A stretch of 64,000 nt of DNA from Oscillospiraceae bacterium (GTDB lineage Bacteria > Bacillota > Clostridia > Oscillospirales > Oscillospiraceae), in the NCBI GenBank assembly GCA_017540645.1, contig JAFYAQ010000001.1, forward strand, positions 50,696 through 114,695, read 5' to 3'. A program made the translations under genes and the position numbers. Positions 42,170-51,373 of the stretch are shown here, piece after piece; within the stretch, counting starts at the first letter, position 1, and each line of letters starts with the position of its first letter. Under the pieces are notes generated by a model. That model was not told where the DNA came from, searched no databases, and worked only from the letters and a program-made list of their open reading frames with translations.

Positions 42170-42244
42170 ATGCGAAAGAGAAAAATACAGCGCGGAAAAA
42201 GCCTCCAGTTTTTTATATATAAAGCATTGCGGTATGTGCCATGA
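42170..42244 (+). CDS. Possible 24-codon leader peptide in the TRAP operon leader
   Basis: An ATG with a good RBS (GCGGAGGAAAC) opens a 24-codon frame rich in Lys and Arg (starting MRKRKIQRGK, ending ALRYVP) and stops 86 nt before the dctP start. It lies within the ~250-nt leader of the operon. It may be chance, or a short translated leader that affects downstream expression. No obvious terminator follows it. Confidence 0.35.
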   Translation: MRKRKIQRGKSLQFFIYKALRYVP

Positions 42245-42329
42245 TTACGGGTATGTATTTCAGGTAAAATGATTTTCACCCATCCAGGATGAGTGAGATG
42301 ATTTAATTAAAAAGAAAAGGAGAACAAAA

Positions 42330-43475
42330 ATGAAAACAGCAAAAACGACGATCGTCCTGCTTCTGGCAATGTGCATGGTGCTGACTTTGCTTGTCGGCTG
42401 CGGCGGCAGCGCGGCGCCTGCGGCTCCTGCTGCTCCGGCTGCTCCGGCCGCTCCTGCTGCTCCGGCTGCTCCGGCCGCTCCTGCTGCACCGGCTGCTCCT
42501 GCTGAAGCCCCCGCGGAAGCTCCCGCGGAAGAAACATGGTCCTTTACCATGGCTCATCACCACGCTGTCGGCTCTCTGACGGACCAGTACTGCAATGATT
42601 TCGCGGCGGCGGTTGCGGAGAAGACGGGCGGCCGCGTTACCATTACGGTTTATCCCGGCGCGCAGCTCGGCACGGAGCAGGAGGCCGCCGACGGCATTCT
42701 GCTCGGCACACAGCAGTTCACGGTGGTTTCTCCCGGTTCCTATGTGGACAACGTCCCCGGCTTCGGCATTGAGACGCTGCCCTTCATGGCCCGCGGCTGG
42801 GAGGAACTCTGGTACGTATTCTATGACGGCGGCGTGGGCGAAGCCCTTGACGCGAATCTGAACAAGGCCGGCGGCAAGGTCCTTGCCTGGCTGCCCACCG
42901 GCGGTCGTCACATGATCTTTGTCGACAAGAACGTTACCTCCTACAAGGAGATCGCCGGCCTTGCCATGCGCTGCCCCGAAAGCACGATCTTCTCCGGCAT
43001 GATGAAGGCCCTCGGCGCGGCCCCCACCCCCATCACCTGGTCTGACTGCTACACGGCTCTGCAGACAAAGGTGGTCGACGGCATGGAGACCCCCATTTCC
43101 AGCATGATCGACATGAACTTTGCCGAGGTGACCAAATACTGCCTGATGACCAACCATATGTGGTCTGTCCTGTCTCTGGTGGTCAACTATGATATCTGGA
43201 ACTCCATGCCCGCGGAGGTTCAGGCCCAGATCGCCGAAGCGGCCGACGAGGTCACGCTGAAGCACTACGGGATCCAGCAGGACGCGGAGAGTGTGAACAT
43301 GCAGAAGTGCATCGACATGGGCATCGTGTTCAACGAGATGGATCCGGACGAGGCGGCTACGCTGCCCGGCGTCTTCGATGCGATGAAGGCCGATTGGGTC
43401 AAGGGCCTGGAAGGCCGTCAGGAGATCTATGATCTCTTCAACGCGGCCCGCGAGGCCTTTGCGGCGCAGCAGTAA
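42330..43475 (+). CDS. dctP: TRAP transporter substrate-binding lipoprotein (DctP-type)
   Basis: The 381-aa protein has a signal peptide with lipobox LVGC (about 20-23), then an Ala/Pro repeat linker (about 27-62, units APAAPA). The DctP solute-binding domain follows (about 65-381), with GAQLGTEQEAADGILLGTQQF, the TGGRHMIF region and SMRCPES-type segment (AMRCPESTIF) where the conserved Arg that binds the substrate carboxylate sits. This anchors the binder to the outside of the membrane. Substrates of the family are organic acids, including keto, hydroxy and amino acids and sulfonates. Confidence 0.92.
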   Translation: MKTAKTTIVLLLAMCMVLTLLVGCGGSAAPAAPAAPAAPAAPAAPAAPAAPAAPAAPAEAPAEAPAEETWSFTMAHHHAVGSLTDQYCNDFAAAVAEKTGGRVTITVYPGAQLGTEQEAADGILLGTQQFTVVSPGSYVDNVPGFGIETLPFMARGWEELWYVFYDGGVGEALDANLNKAGGKVLAWLPTGGRHMIFVDKNVTSYKEIAGLAMRCPESTIFSGMMKALGAAPTPITWSDCYTALQTKVVDGMETPISSMIDMNFAEVTKYCLMTNHMWSVLSLVVNYDIWNSMPAEVQAQIAEAADEVTLKHYGIQQDAESVNMQKCIDMGIVFNEMDPDEAATLPGVFDAMKADWVKGLEGRQEIYDLFNAAREAFAAQQ

Positions 43476-43551
43476 GCTGCCCTTATATCCCGTTTCCCTC
43501 TGTTATTAAGTGTTGGGCGCGAGCGGTGGCAGCACCGGATAAAGGTGAGAT

Positions 43552-44061
43552 ATGAGATTTTTTAAAGGCTTTTATAAGGCGCTGGATGCGCTCTGCAGAT
43601 GTATCATCGTGATTGGCCTGGGCGCCATCGTGGTGATCCTCGGTCTGCAGCTGGTCCTTCGCGTCATTGCGGTCCCGTTCATGTGGGCGGAAGAGGTCTG
43701 TCGTTATATCTTCGTTACGCTTGCTTTCATCGGAGCAGGGAGAGCCTTTTCCAAGGGCGGCCACCTGACCGTAGACATCCTCTTCATCCGGTTCCCGAAG
43801 AAAATCCAGCTTGCGCTTCTGTTTCTCTATTATGTCGTGATCATCGGTTTTACCGGATACCTGTTCTTCAGCGGTATACAGCTTGTGAAATTCCAGTGGA
43901 AGATGCCCATGTATACCGTGCCGCAGTTCCGGCTGGGGTGGGTGAATCTCTGCATCCCCTTCGGCTGCGTGATCGCCATCCTCTATATTCTCCGGGAACT
44001 GTATTACATGATCACGAAAGGGACGGCTTACCTTGACTCGAAAGGCGGTGCTCTGGGATGA
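43552..44061 (+). CDS. dctQ: TRAP transporter small permease (DctQ-type)
   Basis: The 169-aa protein has four hydrophobic segments (about 14-35, 50-68, 85-108, 125-150) and the DctQ signature W-A-E-E-[VL]-x-R-Y (MWAEEVCRYIFV, about 43-54). It forms the membrane complex with the large permease DctM. Its stop overlaps the dctM start by 4 bp (ATGA), so translation is coupled. Confidence 0.92.
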   Translation: MRFFKGFYKALDALCRCIIVIGLGAIVVILGLQLVLRVIAVPFMWAEEVCRYIFVTLAFIGAGRAFSKGGHLTVDILFIRFPKKIQLALLFLYYVVIIGFTGYLFFSGIQLVKFQWKMPMYTVPQFRLGWVNLCIPFGCVIAILYILRELYYMITKGTAYLDSKGGALG

Positions 44062-45338
44062 ATTATCTGGTATTCACGATCGTATTCTTCCTGTTCCTGC
44101 TGCTGCTGGGTATGCCGGTTGCCTACGCCATGGGCCTGTCAGGCCTTATCGGCCTGATGGGCTTCGGGACGGTCGCCCCGGTGATCGCGGCGCAAAAGTG
44201 CTTCACAACGCTGAACTCCTTCACCCTGATGGCGGTCCCGTTTTATATCCTGGCCGGTGAGCTGATGAATACCGGCGGCATCACGAGACGTCTGGTCCGC
44301 TTCTGCTCGCTGCTGCTCTCCTCGTGGCGGGGGGCGCTGGCCCATGCAAACGTTCTGGTCAGCATGATCATGGCCGGTTTCTCCGGCTCCGCCACGGCGG
44401 ACGCGGTCAGCGTCGGCGCCATCATGATCCCCGCGATGAAGGAGGACGGCTATACGCCGGAATTCTCCGCCGGCGTCACGGCGGCCTCGGCCTGCATCGG
44501 GCCGATCATCCCGCCCAGTCTGACCATGGTCATCTACGGCGGCATCACGGGCCTGTCGATCGGCACCCTGTTTATGGCAGGCCTTGTCCCCGGTATTCTG
44601 ATCGGTCTTGCGCAGATGTCGGTCGTCGCCTTTTATTGTCGGCGCATCGGCTTTCCCAAACGCGACCGCGCCGCGGTCAAAGAGATCCTGAAGGCCGCGT
44701 GGGAGACCAAATGGGCACTGATCGCACCGGTCATCGTGCTGGGAGGCATTGCCTCCGGACTCTTCACCGCGACGGAAGCGGGCATGGTCCTGTGCATCTA
44801 TGCCATCTTCGTCAGCATCTTTGCCCACAAGGAGCTCAAGTTTTCGGATCTCCCCGGCGTGTTTGACAGGGCATGCCACAGCATGGCCGTGCCCTGCCAG
44901 ATCATCTGCCTGTCCTCTCTGTTCGGGCAGGTCGTCACCCGCGGGAATCTGGCTACCTTGATGTGCAACGGCCTGATGAACGTAACCACCAGCAAGGTAG
45001 GGATCATCCTGCTGACCATGGCGATCCTCTTTGTTGTCGGCCTGTTTATGGACGGCACGGTGGCAATGATGATCTTCGTCCCGGTGCTCTTCCCCATCGG
45101 TCAGGCCGTCGGCCTGAATCCGGTGCACTACGCGACCATCATTATGATCGTCATCCTCATCGGCACGGTGACGCCGCCGGTCGGCCTGCAGCTCTTTATT
45201 GCGGCAAACATCGCAAAAACACCGATCACCAAGGTCTACATCTGGCCCTTTGTTTTCGTCATGATGGCCCTGATGCTTCTGTGCACGTTTTTCCCGCAGA
45301 TCGTTACCTTTGTTCCCACAATGCTCGGATTCATGTGA
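44058..45338 (+). CDS. dctM: TRAP transporter large permease (DctM-type)
   Basis: The 426-aa protein has about 12 transmembrane segments and the family's signatures: PFYILAGELMNTGGITRRL (about 58-76), GSATADAVSVGAIMIPAM (about 112-129), ACIGPIIPPSLTMVIYG (about 147-163) and GTVTPPVGLQLFIAANI (about 369-385). It is the Na+-driven transport channel of the TRAP complex. Downstream are a peptidase and a RidA protein in the same direction. Confidence 0.93.
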   Translation: MNYLVFTIVFFLFLLLLGMPVAYAMGLSGLIGLMGFGTVAPVIAAQKCFTTLNSFTLMAVPFYILAGELMNTGGITRRLVRFCSLLLSSWRGALAHANVLVSMIMAGFSGSATADAVSVGAIMIPAMKEDGYTPEFSAGVTAASACIGPIIPPSLTMVIYGGITGLSIGTLFMAGLVPGILIGLAQMSVVAFYCRRIGFPKRDRAAVKEILKAAWETKWALIAPVIVLGGIASGLFTATEAGMVLCIYAIFVSIFAHKELKFSDLPGVFDRACHSMAVPCQIICLSSLFGQVVTRGNLATLMCNGLMNVTTSKVGIILLTMAILFVVGLFMDGTVAMMIFVPVLFPIGQAVGLNPVHYATIIMIVILIGTVTPPVGLQLFIAANIAKTPITKVYIWPFVFVMMALMLLCTFFPQIVTFVPTMLGFM

Positions 45339-45389
45339 CGATACTTTCATGGATCAGCCAGTGAATTGAGGACGTAAAAGGAGAAAAAA

Positions 45390-46520
45390 ATGGCTACCAG
45401 TGCAAGATATGAAAGACTGAAAAAAATCATGGAAAAGGAGAAGCTGGACGTTGTCGTGGTGGTTTCTCCCGAGAACACCCTTTATTTTGCGGAAACCTAT
45501 GTCCAGACCCAATCCTCCATCCGCGACCGGCTGGTGTGCACCATCCTGCCGCTGGAGAAGGAGCCGTTCATCATCGGCTGCAGCATCGAGCAGGAGACGA
45601 TCGAAGCGGAGACCTGGATTCAGGATCGCTACTTCTTTACGGAATTCGTGGAAAACCCGATCCTTGTTCTTGCCGACGTCCTGAAGAAAATGGGCTTTGA
45701 CCACGGCAAGGTCGGGATCGAGCTGGACTATCTGCAGGCACACTACTATCGCGACATCACGGCAGCCCTGCCGGATGTTGAATTCGTCCACTGCGCAAAA
45801 GTTTTCAGCAAGGTTCGGATGATCAAGGAGCCGGCCGAGATCGAGCTGCTGGAGTTTGCCGGCAAGAGCACGGTCAAGGCGCTGGAGAAGGCGCTCCTGG
45901 AGGTGCACCCCGGCGACACCGAGTTCAAGCTTGCCACCAAGATCAAGCAGTACATGCTGGAAGACGGGGCGGACGTGATCACATTTATGGTGATGAGCAC
46001 GGCCGAGAACTCCTTCAAGGCGCACAAGCTGCCCAACGACGAGATCCTCCCCGACGGCGATCTGATGCGGCTGGACTACGGCGCTTCCTACAGCCGGGGC
46101 AAAATGCACTGCTACAATTCCGACGTCGCCCGTACGGTGCTGATCGGCAATCCCAATCCCAAGTATGTGGAGGCGATGAAGCGCTTCAGCGAGGCCTATC
46201 TGTACACCTATGAGCATGTCAGGCCCGGTATTTCCGCCAAGGATCTCTTCAACCTCTGCAAAGAGAAGTGCCTCTCTCTGGGCTTCGACTTTAACGGTCC
46301 CCACATCGGCCACTCCCTCGGCATCGGGCTGCACGAGTTCCCCATGCTCTCCCCGAAGGAGGATTTTGCCCTGGAGGAAAACATGGTGTTCTGCATCGAG
46401 CCGGTCCTCATTGCCGCCGGCAGAAAGTTCCACATGGAAGATCTTGTCCAGGTCACGGCCACGGGCTACAAGGTCCTGACTCAGGACGTGTTCCATCCCA
46501 CGTATCTCGAGATCCATTGA
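45390..46520 (+). CDS. M24-family metallopeptidase (Xaa-Pro peptidase-like)
   Basis: The 376-aa protein has a creatinase-type N-terminal domain (about 1-135) and the pita-bread catalytic domain. All five metal ligands expected in metal-dependent M24 peptidases are visible: Asp in RLDYG, Asp in NSDVART, His in HSLGIGLHE, Glu in CIEPVL and Glu in HMEDLVQ. This argues for a dipeptidase cleaving an Xaa-Pro or similar bond rather than for metal-free creatinase. It lies 51 bp after dctM, so the TRAP system may import an imido- or dipeptide-like compound that it then cleaves. Confidence 0.85.
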   Translation: MATSARYERLKKIMEKEKLDVVVVVSPENTLYFAETYVQTQSSIRDRLVCTILPLEKEPFIIGCSIEQETIEAETWIQDRYFFTEFVENPILVLADVLKKMGFDHGKVGIELDYLQAHYYRDITAALPDVEFVHCAKVFSKVRMIKEPAEIELLEFAGKSTVKALEKALLEVHPGDTEFKLATKIKQYMLEDGADVITFMVMSTAENSFKAHKLPNDEILPDGDLMRLDYGASYSRGKMHCYNSDVARTVLIGNPNPKYVEAMKRFSEAYLYTYEHVRPGISAKDLFNLCKEKCLSLGFDFNGPHIGHSLGIGLHEFPMLSPKEDFALEENMVFCIEPVLIAAGRKFHMEDLVQVTATGYKVLTQDVFHPTYLEIH

Positions 46521-46535
46521 CAGGAGACGCGGAAA

Positions 46536-46910
46536 ATGATGACCATTGTAAACTCGGGCAAGTTATCCCTGGGGCCAAACGCCCCCTTTTCCCATGCGGT
46601 AGCCGCCGGTGATTTCCTGTTCCTCTCCGGGCAGATCGGCGCCGACGCCACCGGAAAGCTGGCCGACGGCATGGAGGCACAGGCCGAACAGGCGATCCAA
46701 AACATCGGCGCGATCCTGGCGGAAAAAGGGATCGGCTATGAGAAGGTCGTCAAGGCGACCTGTTTCCTCACGGATATCGGCAACTTCGCCGCCTTCAATA
46801 CGATCTACAGCAAATATTTTACCGGAAAGCCCGCCCGCTCCTGCTTTGCGGTGAAAGATCTTCCCCTCGGCGCGGAGGTCGAGGTGGAGGTCATAGCCTA
46901 TCTGGGCTGA
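46536..46910 (+). CDS. ridA: RidA-family enamine/imine deaminase
   Basis: The 124-aa length is typical for RidA. Features: SHAVAAGDFLFLSGQIGAD (about 19-37), a QAIQNIGAIL helix and KPARSCFAVKDLPLGAEVEVEVIA with the catalytic Arg (about 105) and the Glu near 120. It hydrolyses 2-aminoacrylate-like enamines/imines to keto acids and ammonia. It is the last gene of the TRAP operon, 15 bp after the peptidase. Confidence 0.92.
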   Translation: MMTIVNSGKLSLGPNAPFSHAVAAGDFLFLSGQIGADATGKLADGMEAQAEQAIQNIGAILAEKGIGYEKVVKATCFLTDIGNFAAFNTIYSKYFTGKPARSCFAVKDLPLGAEVEVEVIAYLG

Positions 46911-47009
46911 CGGCCGGGAAAGCCGATCGGCCCGCGTGTCCCTGAGCAGCTCCGAGCGAATCATAGCGCGAACCGTCGAACGATGTCCATATGATTGTTC
47001 TGAAACGTA

Positions 47010-47058
47010 AAAAAGCCCGCGCAGCGGCCCTCGTTTCGAGACCGCTGCGCGGGCTTTT
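47010..47058. terminator. Bidirectional terminator between ridA and gdhA
   Basis: AAAAGCCCGCGCAGCGG pairs with CCGCTGCGCGGGCTTTT; T runs flank it on both strands, as expected for convergent operons. Confidence 0.88.
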
Positions 47059-47118
47059 ATGTCTGCTAAAGCAAATATGGGTGGAATACGGAGGGTGGAT
47101 TTATCGGAAATCGTATTT

Positions 47119-48468
47119 TCAGAACACGCCCTGCGCCATCATGGCGTCGGCCACTCTCTGGAAGCCTGCGATATTGGCGCCTGCCACCAGATTGTAACCC
47201 AGGCCGTACTTCTCGGCCGCCTCCACGCTCATGGCGTAAATGGTGTTCATGATCTGCCTGAGCTGCGCATCCACCTGCTCCTCCGACCACACCAGCCGCT
47301 CGCTGTTCTGGGCCATCTCCAACGCAGAGGTGGCAACGCCGCCGGCATTCACCGCCTTGGAGGGGGCTACAATCACGCCGTCGCTGTCCATCAGGAACTT
47401 CAGCGCCTCGTTGGTGGTGGGCATGTTGGCCACTTCAATGTAATACTTCACGCCGGCCTTGACGATCTTCTCCGCATGCTCCAGATGCACGTCGTTCTGC
47501 ATAGCGGAGGGCATGCAGATATCCACCTTCACCCCCCAGGGTTTTTCCTTGGGGAAGAACTCCACGCCGAACTTCTCGGAATAGTCCTGCACGCGGTTGC
47601 GGCCGCTGCTGCGCATCTCCAGCAGATAGTTGATCTTCTCCGGGGTCGTCACGCCGTCGGGATCATAGATGTAGCCGTCGGGACCGGACAAGGTCACGAC
47701 CTTGGCCCCCAGTTCAGCCGCCTTCTTGCAGATGCCCCAGGTCACGTTGCCGAAGCCGGCGCAGGCAATGGTCTTGTCGGCAATGACCTCATTTTCGTGT
47801 TTGAGCACGTTTTCCAGATAGTATACCGCGCCGTAGCCGGTGGCCTCGGGCCGGATCCGGGAGCCGCCGTAGCTAAGGCCTTTGCCGGTCAGAACGCCGT
47901 TTTCGAACGTGCCCTTCAGGCGGCGATACTCGCCGTACAGATAGCCGATCTCCCGGGCGCCCACCCCCATATCGCCGGCAGGAACGTCAATATCGGGTCC
48001 GATGTAGCGATACAGTGCCTGCATATAGCTCTGGCAGAAGCGCATGATCTCGGCGTCGGATTTGCCTGCGGGGTCGAAGTCGGCGCCGCCCTTGCCGCCG
48101 CCGATCGGCAAGCCGGTCAGGCTGTTCTTAAAGGTCTGCTCGAAGCCCAGGAACTTGATGATGCTGGGATTAACGTCCTTCTGGAAGCGCAGGCCGCCTT
48201 TATAGGGGCCGATGGCCCCGTTGAACTGGCAGCGCCAGCCGGTGTTGGTATGCCAGCTGCCGTCGTCTGCCATCCAGCAGACACGGAAGGTAAACATACG
48301 CTCGGGCTCCACCATGCGGCCCAGCAGGTCTGCATTTTCATACTCGGGATGCTTTTCAATCACGGGCTCCAGAGAGGTCAGCACTTCTTCTACGGTCTGG
48401 ACGAACTCGGGTTCATTTGCATACTTTGTTTTTACTTCCCCAATCACGCGGGACAGATACGCGTTCAT
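47119..48468 (-). CDS. gdhA: NADP-type glutamate dehydrogenase
   Basis: The ATG at 48468 has AAGGAG 7 nt upstream; the product has 449 aa, normal for the hexameric small GDH. The glutamate site is visible (KGGLRFQKDVN, LPIGGGKGGADFDP with the catalytic Lys, and the Asp in VPAGDMGVG), as is the Rossmann motif CAGFGNVTWG (about 233-242). It interconverts 2-oxoglutarate plus ammonia and glutamate. Its position after ammonia-producing genes suggests it captures released ammonia, or supplies 2-oxoglutarate as an amino acceptor. The ~330-bp upstream leader holds its promoter, which I could not fix. Confidence 0.95.
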   Translation of the reverse strand: MNAYLSRVIGEVKTKYANEPEFVQTVEEVLTSLEPVIEKHPEYENADLLGRMVEPERMFTFRVCWMADDGSWHTNTGWRCQFNGAIGPYKGGLRFQKDVNPSIIKFLGFEQTFKNSLTGLPIGGGKGGADFDPAGKSDAEIMRFCQSYMQALYRYIGPDIDVPAGDMGVGAREIGYLYGEYRRLKGTFENGVLTGKGLSYGGSRIRPEATGYGAVYYLENVLKHENEVIADKTIACAGFGNVTWGICKKAAELGAKVVTLSGPDGYIYDPDGVTTPEKINYLLEMRSSGRNRVQDYSEKFGVEFFPKEKPWGVKVDICMPSAMQNDVHLEHAEKIVKAGVKYYIEVANMPTTNEALKFLMDSDGVIVAPSKAVNAGGVATSALEMAQNSERLVWSEEQVDAQLRQIMNTIYAMSVEAAEKYGLGYNLVAGANIAGFQRVADAMMAQGVF

Positions 48469-48800
48469 CTTGGATGTCTCCTTTTCTTTTTTGATCAAGA
48501 AAACCCCTGTTATCTGTCTTCGGAAATACCTGCAGCCCCCTTCCGCAATTTTTTGAGCGGTTTTTGCATAACAGTTTTCAACACAAATCGTGTCTCCACT
48601 GCCTGTCGCTCTCGCAAATATTTCGCTGGTTCCGCTGATGCTGAGACAATAGAGAATGAATGAGACAAAAAAAGAAACTGAGCGAGGGAAAGAAGTCTCC
48701 CGAACGGTAGAAAAGAATACGTTTTCGGGAGATGTTCAAAATAGACGGACCGCCGATTGAGAGCAATGGATCCGCGGTTGATTATATATAATTGCGTCGA
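48469..48800. other. 332-bp intergenic region between glnA and gdhA
   Basis: This stretch should contain the gdhA promoter and the glnA terminator. The clearest element is a perfect 9-bp inverted repeat, TCTCCCGAA (48696-48704) and TTCGGGAGA (48724-48732), followed on the minus strand by a T/C-rich tract: a plausible glnA terminator. No clear sigma-A promoter, riboswitch or small gene was recognised. Confidence 0.4.
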
Positions 48801-50225
48801 CTAAAGATTATAGTATCTATCGAACTCAGCTGGGGTGGGGATCTTTCTCATTTCCGCCAGTTCCTTGCGTTTGTTGGCTATGAAGGTCTTAAGCAATTGC
48901 TCTGGAAAAACGCCGCCCGCAGTCAGAAAGTCATGGTCGTCCTCGAGGGCATCCAGCGCGGCATCCAGAGAAGTCGGCAGTTGATACAGCTTGGCCTTTT
49001 CCCCCTCGGAAAGGCTATAGAGGTTCATATCGTAGGGACCCCAACCGTTCTCATGAGGATCAATCCTGTTCTTGATTCCGTCAAGTCCGGCCATCAGCAG
49101 GGCGGCGAAGCAGAAGTATGGGTTGCAGGTAGCGTCAGGGTTACGCAGCTCGAAGCGGCGCATTTTGGGACTCTTGGCGTAGGCGGGGATACGGATGACA
49201 GCGGAGCGGTTAGAGGTAGCGTAGCCAATGGTCACGGGAGCCTCAAAACCCGGCACCAGCCGTTTGAATGAGTTTGTGCTGGGATTGGTGATTGCGCAGA
49301 GGGCGCCGATGTGCTTCAGCAGGCCCCCCATAAAGTAATGCGCTTCCTTGCTGAGGTGGGAGTAGCCGTTATCATCGGAGAAAACAGGCTCACCGTCTTT
49401 CAGGAGCAGCATATGGACATGCATGCCGCTGCCGGCCTCGTTATAGATGGGCTTGGGCATAAAGGTAGCAGACTTCCCATACTTGAGCGCAGTGTTGTGG
49501 ATGATGTACTTGATCATCATGGCGGCGTCGGCCATCTTGCTCATTTGCCCGAGCAACGGCTCGATCTCGAACTGTCCAGAAGCTCCGACTTCGGGATGAT
49601 GATACTTAACAGGGATGCCGGCCTCTTCCATCCGGAGGCACATCTCGCTGCGCATCTCGTAGGTTTTGTCGAAGGGTTTGGTAATGTGGTAGTTCTTCTG
49701 GTGTGGCACCACGACGCCGAGACCGTTTGAGCCGCTGTTCCAGGCAGACTGCTCGTTGTCGAGCTTCACTCCGATGGAGTCTGGCTTGACTTCCCAGTTT
49801 ACCTCATCGAATACGTAGAATTCAAACTCAGGCAGGATGAGCATGGTGTCGGCGATGCCGCTGTCTTTCATATACTGCTCGGCAGCCAGAACAATGTTAC
49901 GGGGGTACTGATTGAGCGGGCGGTTTTCCGGGTAGTCAATGATCATGGCGTTGCCTGTCATGGACAGAGTGGGAATCTCACAGAAGGGATCAATATAGGC
50001 TGTGTCCAGCTCAGGGACAAAGGCCATGTCGCTCTTTTCAACTACGGCATAGCCATAGTTGGAAGCGTCAAAGCCGATGCCGTCAACCAGGATCTTCTCG
50101 GAGAAGTGCGCAGCGGGTATGGTGATATGGCGGAACTGACCGTTGATATCAACCATCTTAAAATCCACCATCTTGATATTATCGGCCTCAATGAGTTTGA
50201 TGATATCTTGAGCTGTTCTGGCCAT
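48801..50225 (-). CDS. glnA: Glutamine synthetase, type I
   Basis: The ATG at 50225 has GGAGGATC 9 nt upstream; the product has 474 aa. Family signatures are clear: the beta-grasp N-terminus (DINGQFRHITIP), LILPEFEFYVFD (about 129-140), the Glu/His metal region (HHPEVGASGQFEIE, about 208-221), the ATP-site GSGMHVHMLL (about 267-276), the glutamate flap NPSTNSFKRLVPGFEAPV (about 314-331) and MRRFELRNPD. It includes an NLY site (YDMNLYSLS) where enterobacterial enzymes are adenylylated; whether it is modified here is unknown. It adds ammonia to glutamate using ATP. Confidence 0.95.
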   Translation of the reverse strand: MARTAQDIIKLIEADNIKMVDFKMVDINGQFRHITIPAAHFSEKILVDGIGFDASNYGYAVVEKSDMAFVPELDTAYIDPFCEIPTLSMTGNAMIIDYPENRPLNQYPRNIVLAAEQYMKDSGIADTMLILPEFEFYVFDEVNWEVKPDSIGVKLDNEQSAWNSGSNGLGVVVPHQKNYHITKPFDKTYEMRSEMCLRMEEAGIPVKYHHPEVGASGQFEIEPLLGQMSKMADAAMMIKYIIHNTALKYGKSATFMPKPIYNEAGSGMHVHMLLLKDGEPVFSDDNGYSHLSKEAHYFMGGLLKHIGALCAITNPSTNSFKRLVPGFEAPVTIGYATSNRSAVIRIPAYAKSPKMRRFELRNPDATCNPYFCFAALLMAGLDGIKNRIDPHENGWGPYDMNLYSLSEGEKAKLYQLPTSLDAALDALEDDHDFLTAGGVFPEQLLKTFIANKRKELAEMRKIPTPAEFDRYYNL

Positions 50226-50434
50226 TTTAAGGATCCTCCAGGAAAATGACATGTGCACAGAGAATGTGCGCCCTTCTTCTTTTCGAGATTCGCTCCTCCT
50301 AAAGCATAAAAGGTTATGGAAAGCGCTTGTGCTGTCTGAACCGACAGCGGAGCAAAAGGACTGCCTGAATTAAAAATCTACCCGTATGACAAACCCACGC
50401 TTACCGGCAAACAGACAACTGGAAAAGCAGCCCT

Positions 50435-51373
50435 TCACTCGTTGCCGTTCATCAGTTTGATGATTTCCTGCAGAAATACCTCTGCCATTTGACTCAGTTG
50501 GAATCTTTCCAGCTTGATCCATCCGATCTCAAAGGTGAACTTGGGGTTTCTTATGGGAATAGCCTTGATATTGGCGTAGGCAGGGTTCTGCTTATATGTA
50601 TTTGCGTTATTGCTGGAAATGCTGTAGCCATTCGTATTATGTAAAAAATCATATAGGCAGGCGCGGTTAGACACGAAGACGTTACAGGAGCGCATCAACT
50701 GGCTGACCTCGGCGGCCAATGGCGCGCCATCAGAAAAATTATATAACGAGTCACTATAGGAGGCAATAAATGGAAAGGATGCCATTTCTTTGATGTCAAT
50801 ATCCGCGATATCCTTGTTATAGAATGGATTCTTGGAACTTATGATAATATGCGGAGGTTCCGTGGAAAGCTTGCCGTACTGCAGGCCCTTGTGCCGAAGA
50901 AGGCGCTGATAGTACATTTGCTGGAAAGAAGAAAAAATGATGATCCCAATTTCCGCCCGCTGCGACACGACATTTTCGATGACGCCAGAGGTGGTACCTT
51001 CCAGATAATTGAAGCTCACCTTCTCATCCGCATAGTTCTCATACATTTTTAAAAACACATTATTGACAAATTTTAAGGAAACGGAAGAAACAGAAAACCG
51101 CTGCCGCTCCTTTAGAGCGATCGAGTGACAGGTCTCCTGCACCTGCAGAAACTGGTTGTAGATAGGATAGAAGCAGTCCAGCACCTGGTAACCAAAATCC
51201 GTTACCTCTATGCCTCTTTTTGTACGAATAAATAAATCGTTCCCCAACTCCTGCTCGATTGACCGGATGGACACGCTGAGATCTGGCTGGGATATATATA
51301 GATTTTGAGCTGCCTTGCTAATAGATTTTGCTTCGGCAATCTCAATGATATACTCAATATCTTTCATTGTCAT
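50435..51373 (-). CDS. LysR-family transcriptional regulator
   Basis: The 312-aa protein has the N-terminal winged HTH (about 1-62: IAEAKSISKAAQNLYISQPDLSVSIRSIEQELGNDLFIRTKRG) and a two-lobed effector domain (about 90-305). The DNA is much richer in A and T than that of the genes to its left. It is divergent from the racemase-peptidase-symporter operon and is its probable regulator; the effector would be an amino acid or peptide. Confidence 0.9.
   Translation of the reverse strand: MTMKDIEYIIEIAEAKSISKAAQNLYISQPDLSVSIRSIEQELGNDLFIRTKRGIEVTDFGYQVLDCFYPIYNQFLQVQETCHSIALKERQRFSVSSVSLKFVNNVFLKMYENYADEKVSFNYLEGTTSGVIENVVSQRAEIGIIIFSSFQQMYYQRLLRHKGLQYGKLSTEPPHIIISSKNPFYNKDIADIDIKEMASFPFIASYSDSLYNFSDGAPLAAEVSQLMRSCNVFVSNRACLYDFLHNTNGYSISSNNANTYKQNPAYANIKAIPIRNPKFTFEIGWIKLERFQLSQMAEVFLQEIIKLMNGNE

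Noticed and set aside
45390..46520. Creatinase (creatine amidinohydrolase) as function of the M24 protein
   Set aside because: All five metal ligands of M24 peptidases are present; creatinase lacks them. A peptidase is more likely.
50226..50434. Glutamine riboswitch upstream of glnA
   Set aside because: I could not find the glnA RNA core elements. Only simple hairpins such as GCTGTC/GACAGC are visible.
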